Source: Devosia psychrophila
GTDB taxonomy: Bacteria > Pseudomonadota > Alphaproteobacteria > Rhizobiales > Devosiaceae
Length of the DNA: 40,022 nt
Direction: 5' to 3'
Assembly: GCF_000971275.1 (NCBI RefSeq)
Contig: NZ_LAPV01000075.1
Location: 1 to 40,022 of the forward strand
Shown here one piece after another: positions 35,953 to 40,022 of this stretch. The translations under genes and the position numbers were made by a program. Each line of letters begins with the position of its first letter. Position 1 is the stretch's first letter. The notes under the pieces were generated by a model. The model was not told the origin of the DNA. It worked only from the letters and a program-made list of their open reading frames with translations, and ran no database searches.

Positions 35953-37271
35953 CTTCTCTTGCTTTCGTTCTGGTCGTCTGGTTCGTCCGGCACGGGTGCC
36001 GGCTTTTGTCGGTACAGCTTGCCGCGCACCACGGCCTCGCGGCCGAAACGGGTGCGGACCCGGTCCATGGCCCGTTCCGCGGCGGCTTTGCGCGCGATGG
36101 CCGGCTCCATCAGGTCGGCCGGATCGCTGCCATCGGCGGTATCGATACCCGAAACACCGATTCCAATCAGCCGGAAAGCGGTGCCGTCGATTTCGCGCTC
36201 GAGCAGCGACAGGCCGGTCTCATAGATCACATTGGCGAGCTGCGTGGGGATCATCAAATGCCGGGCGCGTGTACGCAAGCGGAAACCGGCTGATTTGAGT
36301 TTGAGCGTCACCGTGTCGCCGACCACATTCTTGGCCTTGAGCCGTTCGGAAAGGCGTTCGGTAACCTGTAGCAGTTGGGTCGAGAGTTCTTCCACGCCGC
36401 TGATATCGGTGTTGAAAGTAGTTTCCGACGAGATGGTCTTCATCTCGGCATCGATGGAAATACGACGGCTGTCCTCGCCACGGGCCAGCCTTGCCAGGCG
36501 GGCGCCGGTCTCGCCGTAGCGGCGCATCAGGTTTTCCGGTGGCTCTGCTTGAAGCTGGCCGATGGTCACCAAGCCATCCTTGCGCAGGGTTTCGGCAAAT
36601 ACCTTTCCGACGCCGTAGATCAGGCTGATCGGTTTGGGAGCGAGGAATGCGATGGTTTCGGCGGCGCCGATGACTGCGAAGCCACGTGGCTTATCGAGGT
36701 CGGAGGCGGTTTTGGCGAGGAACTTGTTGTGGCTGAGGCCGACGGAAATGCTGACGCCGACCTCGGTTTCGATCGCCTTGGCGAAACGGGCCAACACTAG
36801 AGCGGGCGGGGCTTTGTGCAGGGTCTGGGTGCCGGAGAGATCGAGGAAGGCCTCGTCGATGGAGAGAGGTTCGACCAAGGGCGTAAGGGCGTCCATATAG
36901 GTGCGAATCTGCCGGCTGACCTCGACATACTTGGCCATGTTGGGCTTGATGACGACGGCATCAGGGCAGAGCTGCAGGGCCTTGAACATCGGCATGGCTG
37001 AGCGGATGCCGGACTGGCGGGCGATGTAGCAGCAGGTGGAGACGACGCCGCGGGTGCCGCCGCCGATGATCAGTGGCTTGTCGCGGAGGCTGGGATCGTC
37101 GCGTTTTTCGACTGAGGCATAGAAGGCGTCGCAGTCGACATGGGCGATCGATAGGCTGAACAGCTCTTCGTGGCTGCGCAGGCGCGGCGAGCCGCAGCTT
37201 GGGCAGCGCATCGGCACGATAGTGCTCGAGGCGTGCGCCAGGCAGTCGCGGCAGAGCCAATCGAGCGCCAT
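35949..37271 (-). CDS. dinB: DNA polymerase IV with N-terminal zinc-ribbon-like extension
   Basis: This is a Y-family translesion polymerase. The palm motif [19 protein letters not shown] (Asp46, Asp48) and the catalytic [12 protein letters not shown] are present. The finger, thumb and little-finger regions follow ([33 protein letters not shown]). Before the polymerase, residues 1-40 carry two CxxC pairs, Cys7/Cys10 and Cys23/Cys26, as in a zinc ribbon. E. coli DinB lacks this, but it recurs in Hyphomicrobiales. The protein is 440 residues. It lies 3 bp after the DUF3572 gene and overlaps the RidA gene. No LexA box is obvious upstream. Confidence 0.92.
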   Translation of the reverse strand: MALDWLCRDCLAHASSTIVPMRCPSCGSPRLRSHEELFSLSIAHVDCDAFYASVEKRDDPSLRDKPLIIGGGTRGVVSTCCYIARQSGIRSAMPMFKALQLCPDAVVIKPNMAKYVEVSRQIRTYMDALTPLVEPLSIDEAFLDLSGTQTLHKAPPALVLARFAKAIETEVGVSISVGLSHNKFLAKTASDLDKPRGFAVIGAAETIAFLAPKPISLIYGVGKVFAETLRKDGLVTIGQLQAEPPENLMRRYGETGARLARLARGEDSRRISIDAEMKTISSETTFNTDISGVEELSTQLLQVTERLSERLKAKNVVGDTVTLKLKSAGFRLRTRARHLMIPTQLANVIYETGLSLLEREIDGTAFRLIGIGVSGIDTADGSDPADLMEPAIARKAAAERAMDRVRTRFGREAVVRGKLYRQKPAPVPDEPDDQNESKRR

Positions 37272-37274
37272 TGC

Positions 37275-37565
37275 CTACCCCGCTGGATTGAGCCGATGCC
37301 ACACGCGCATGAACTGTTCCGGGGAAAGTCCGGCGTTCGCGCAGAAAGCGAGCAGAATCGGTTCGTTTGAGGCAAAATAGTCGATGAGGCCGTGCTGGAG
37401 GGCAGGCGAGCCAACAGAATTGCGTAGCGCATCCGGGTCAAGACCGGCGTATTGCATGAAAGCGAGCAGCTCCTCCGGGTGCTCCGCCAGGTAGCCGAGG
37501 CAGGACCCGGCCAGGGGAGCGACGGAAGGTTCGGCTCGTTCAGAACGCGGCACTGCAGGCCTCAT
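37275..37565 (-). CDS. DUF3572 family protein
   Basis: This is a 96-residue cytoplasmic protein of the alphaproteobacterial DUF3572 family, identified by LGYLAEHPEELLAFMQYAGL and DPDALRNSVGSPALQHGLID. It appears fully helical with no signal or membrane segment. Function is unknown; the gene is usually found next to divK and pleD, as here, where it is divergent from divK and heads the minus-strand cluster with dinB 3 bp downstream. Confidence 0.85.
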   Translation of the reverse strand: MRPAVPRSERAEPSVAPLAGSCLGYLAEHPEELLAFMQYAGLDPDALRNSVGSPALQHGLIDYFASNEPILLAFCANAGLSPEQFMRVWHRLNPAG

Positions 37566-37651
37566 TGGTGTTTTGTAAGAGATTCGATGCTACCTGAATG
37601 GTGCGGTAATGCGAAGCGGCGCCAGCGTCCCGGCGACGCGGAGAACGACAA

Positions 37652-38023
37652 ATGCCCAAAACTGTGATGATCGTTGAAGACAATGAGCTTAACATGAAGC
37701 TCTTCAACGATCTGCTGGAATCGCGTGGATATGCCGTCATCCAGACCCGCAACGGCATGGAGGCGCTGGATCTTGCGCGCGCCCATCGCCCCGATCTGAT
37801 CCTGATGGATATCCAGCTTCCCGAGGTTTCGGGGCTTGTTGTGACCAAGTGGCTCAAGGACGATGATGACCTGGCCCATATTCCGGTGATCGCCGTAACG
37901 GCTTTCGCCATGAAGGGCGACGAGGAGCGAATTTTGCAAGGCGGTTGTGAGGGTTACATCAGTAAACCGATCTCGGTGCCTCACTTTCTGGAAACTATTG
38001 CTCGATACATTGGGCCGGCCTGA
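37652..38023 (+). CDS. divK: Cell-cycle response regulator DivK
   Basis: DivK is a single-domain response regulator that in Caulobacter and relatives is phosphorylated by DivJ, dephosphorylated by PleC, and controls CtrA activity through DivL/CckA. The 123-residue protein has the acid pocket VEDNELN, phosphoacceptor Asp53 in [10 protein letters not shown], the switch Thr in [11 protein letters not shown], and Lys105 in YISKPIS. Length and motifs match the family. It is followed 82 bp later by pleD, the conserved arrangement. Confidence 0.95.
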   Translation: MPKTVMIVEDNELNMKLFNDLLESRGYAVIQTRNGMEALDLARAHRPDLILMDIQLPEVSGLVVTKWLKDDDDLAHIPVIAVTAFAMKGDEERILQGGCEGYISKPISVPHFLETIARYIGPA

Positions 38024-38105
38024 TCACGCAGTCTGGACTGTCTGATCGGCTGCTTGACGCCGATGCAGGGAAGCCATCGGCCGCCGCACAGTTTCGGGGC
38101 CCACA

Positions 38106-39476
38106 GTGACTGCACGCATACTGATCGTTGACGATATCCCTACCAATGTCAGGCTGCTTGAAGCGCGGCTTTCGGCGGAATATTACGACGTCGTCACGGC
38201 CTCGTCAGGTCCGCAAGCCCTTGAAATACTTGATACTTCCGACGTCGATATCGTGTTGCTCGACGTCATGATGCCAGACATGGACGGCTTCGAAGTTTGC
38301 CGTCGCATCAAGGCCAATCCCCGTACCCAGCATGTGCCCGTGGTGATGATCACCGCCCTAGACCAGCCATCCGACCGGGTAAATGGCCTTGAGGCTGGTG
38401 CCGATGACTTCCTGACCAAGCCGGTCGACGACGTGCAACTGATGGCGCGCGTCAAAAGCCTGGTGCGGCTGAAGTCGCTGACCGATGAATTGCGCGCCCG
38501 CGCCATGACCGGGCAACAGATCGCCATCGAAGACGCCATTCGGCAGATGGACAAGATCAATACGGCCGGTGGCTCCATTCTCATTGTCGATACCGATCAG
38601 CGCCATGCCGAACGGCTGAAGAATTATCTCACGCCGGAACACGACGTGGATATCTTGACCCAGCCGGCCGATGCGGTGTTCCAAGTCACTGGCAAACATT
38701 ATGAATTAGCACTGGTCGCGATGTCGCTGACCGATTTCGATCCGCTGCGCGTCTGTTCGCAGATTCGCACGCTCGAACACACGCGCAACCTGCCCATCAT
38801 TTTGGTGGCCGACGAGGCCGACAAGCCGCGTGTGGTGCGGGCGCTGGACCTGGGCGTCAACGACTTCATTTCGCGGCCAGTCGAGCGCAATGAGCTGGCA
38901 GCTCGGGTGCGGACGCAGATTCGCCGCCAACGCTATGCCATGGAACTCCGCCAAAGTGTCAGTAATACCATGGCCTTGGCCGTGACTGACGACATGACAG
39001 GGCTGTATAATCGCCGCTATTTCGATCGCCATCTTGGCGTCATGTTGAGCAAGGCGCAGAACCAGGAGCGCGACATGGCGCTGATGATCCTGGACATCGA
39101 CCACTTCAAGTCGGTCAATGACACCTATGGCCACGATATTGGCGATGCAGTGCTCAAAGAGTTCGCCTCACGCCTGAAGCGAAACATCCGGGGCGTTGAT
39201 CTTGCTTGCAGATTTGGTGGCGAAGAGTTCGTCGTGTTGATGCCCGACACCGACTACGCTCAGGCCGAGATGGTGGCCGAGCGGGTACGGCAGTCGATTT
39301 CCGAGCGGGTGTTCGAGGTCAACGCCGGGCGTCCGTTAGCGGTGACCGTTTCGGCCGGCGTGACGCTGAACGAGAACGCATCCGACACGCCTGAGTCCCT
39401 CATCAAGCGGGCTGATGTGGCGCTGTATCGGGCCAAGCGCGAAGGCCGCAATCGCGTGGTATTCGACGCCGCGTAA
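38106..39476 (+). CDS. pleD: Response regulator and diguanylate cyclase PleD
   Basis: PleD makes cyclic di-GMP and drives cell-pole differentiation in Caulobacter. It starts with GTG at 38106. The 456-residue protein has a first REC domain with Asp53 (IVLLDVMMPDMDGFEV), a second, degenerate REC domain without a clear acceptor Asp, and a C-terminal GGDEF domain with active-site RFGGEEFVVLMP. The I-site RGVD just upstream gives product inhibition by c-di-GMP. MTGLYNRRYFDRHL and LDIDHFKSVNDTYGHDIGD are standard GGDEF motifs. It is the second gene of the divK-pleD unit. Confidence 0.95.
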   Translation: MTARILIVDDIPTNVRLLEARLSAEYYDVVTASSGPQALEILDTSDVDIVLLDVMMPDMDGFEVCRRIKANPRTQHVPVVMITALDQPSDRVNGLEAGADDFLTKPVDDVQLMARVKSLVRLKSLTDELRARAMTGQQIAIEDAIRQMDKINTAGGSILIVDTDQRHAERLKNYLTPEHDVDILTQPADAVFQVTGKHYELALVAMSLTDFDPLRVCSQIRTLEHTRNLPIILVADEADKPRVVRALDLGVNDFISRPVERNELAARVRTQIRRQRYAMELRQSVSNTMALAVTDDMTGLYNRRYFDRHLGVMLSKAQNQERDMALMILDIDHFKSVNDTYGHDIGDAVLKEFASRLKRNIRGVDLACRFGGEEFVVLMPDTDYAQAEMVAERVRQSISERVFEVNAGRPLAVTVSAGVTLNENASDTPESLIKRADVALYRAKREGRNRVVFDAA

Positions 39477-39792
39477 GAGCTTCGCGGCTGGCTGCGTTAG
39501 GGTTATCCGTTATAATTAACAAAGCTTTACCGGCTTGAGTCCACTGGTAATCCTTGAGTTATTCCCAACTAAGCGTAGGTTGCCCCCAACACGGCGAGTG
39601 TCCCATTTTAGGACAGTTACCGAGGGTTCCCTACGGCTATCTCAGGTCCGCCGCAACGCCTGAGTCCCGTAGGGCGGTTGGTCCGGATGCGGACAGAGTG
39701 GCCTCTTCGACATGCCGCTCCGGACCAGCCACTCATTCATTTCATGTCCACAGATCTGACACTTGGTCCGTCTCGCGTTAGCAGACTGTTAG
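39477..39792 (+). other. Region after pleD, ending in a short ORF cut by an IS element
   Basis: This 316-bp gap holds no complete gene. The rpmG gene that often follows pleD in relatives is not present. A frame starting at the ATG at 39744 (MSTDLTLGPSRVSRL) reads up to the presumed IS boundary and may be the first codons of a gene interrupted by the insertion; I cannot name it. No clear terminator for pleD is seen. Confidence 0.35.
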
Positions 39793-40022
39793 GTCGTGTT
39801 GACAAACTGGATTCCCAAAACGTCTTTGCTGTGATTCAAGACTGCTTTTTAGGAGGCGGTTTTGGCACGCGGGGATTTGTCGGACGCAGAGTGGCGGCTC
39901 ATTGGAGAGCTTTTGCCGGCTGAACGAGGGCGCAAGTCCCGACCAGCGCAAGACAATCGCCGTTATCTGAACGGCATGCTCCATGTTCTGCGGGTTGGCT
40001 GCCCCTGGCGCGACATGCATGA
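39793..40022 (+). mobile_element. IS5-family insertion sequence, 5' end (partial)
   Basis: A transposase frame of IS5 type runs off the right edge. Upstream of it the sequence GGTCGTGTTGACAAACT, preceded by TTA at 39789-39791, looks like an IS5-group terminal repeat next to a TNA-type target. The other end is outside the window, so the left boundary at about 39793 is an estimate. Its termini and transposase differ from the deleted copy at 7.1-7.5 kb, so the two are different elements. Confidence 0.6.
39862..40022 (+). CDS. IS5-family transposase, N-terminal part (runs off window)
   Basis: A TTG at 39862 lies 5 nt after an ideal ribosome site AGGAGG (39851-39856). The frame encodes ARGDLSDAEWRLIGELLPAE, then DNRRYLNGMLHVLRVGCPWR and DMH, the standard opening of the small first ORF of IS5/IS1031-type transposases. 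53 codons are visible before the edge. Such elements often make the full transposase by frameshifting between two ORFs; that part cannot be seen here. Confidence 0.85.
   Translation, partial: MARGDLSDAEWRLIGELLPAERGRKSRPAQDNRRYLNGMLHVLRVGCPWRDMH

Overview
The window looks like a chromosomal segment of an alphaproteobacterium of the order Hyphomicrobiales, plausibly Devosia-like. This is inferred from the continuous 14-gene nuo operon followed by birA, ribonuclease J and a DUF1467 gene, from a short alphaproteobacterial-type ProS beside a Lol transporter, from the divK-pleD pair, and from an Omp25-like porin. No tRNA, rRNA, CRISPR array, phage or dedicated defence locus is visible.

Positions 1-8.4 kb are accessory and partly decayed. 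An IS21-family end (istA start, minus strand) abuts three consecutive damaged genes: an unidentified gene fragment with an in-frame stop, an ABC ATPase with a frameshift, and an FtsX/LolE-like permease with a His-rich loop and a second frameshift. After a small unknown gene comes an intact minus-strand cystine-type ABC importer (binding protein, permease, ATPase) with a strong intergenic hairpin. A frameshifted remnant resembling N-formylglutamate amidohydrolase, an exported one-cysteine MsrA, a 399-bp internally deleted IS5-family copy with terminal repeats and a target duplication, and an outer-membrane beta-barrel gene with a good intrinsic terminator follow.

Positions 8.7-26.8 kb form one long plus-strand operon: nuoABCDEF, a small coiled-coil ORF, nuoGHIJKLMN, then birA and rnj, with gaps of a few bases or start/stop overlaps. 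It encodes respiratory complex I, a biotin-protein ligase and RNase J, and ends in a strong hairpin. Oddities are a NuoE with a long Ala/Pro-rich linker and helix-hairpin-helix tail, the coiled-coil ORF between nuoF and nuoG, and a NuoL with a very His-rich loop.

Positions 26.8-31.8 kb hold a DUF1467 membrane protein, an unknown exported protein, a convergent YjbR-like gene, and a plus-strand cluster proS-lolC/E-lolD ending with a 24-codon predicted membrane miniprotein. An orphan minus-strand terminator upstream of proS hints at an unannotated small transcript. Positions 31.8-37.6 kb are a minus-strand cluster: DUF3572, DNA polymerase IV, RidA, glycerophosphodiesterase, a GNAT/FemAB-like protein, a fatty-acid-hydroxylase/SDR fusion and a HIT protein. 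Positions 37.6-39.5 kb carry divK and pleD (cell-cycle response regulator and diguanylate cyclase). The window closes in the 5' part of another IS5-family element.

I found no convincing wholly new multi-gene system. The most unusual observations are the decaying His-rich ABC locus, the extra or extended complex I components, the hydroxylase-SDR fusion, and two possible hidden small genes or RNAs.
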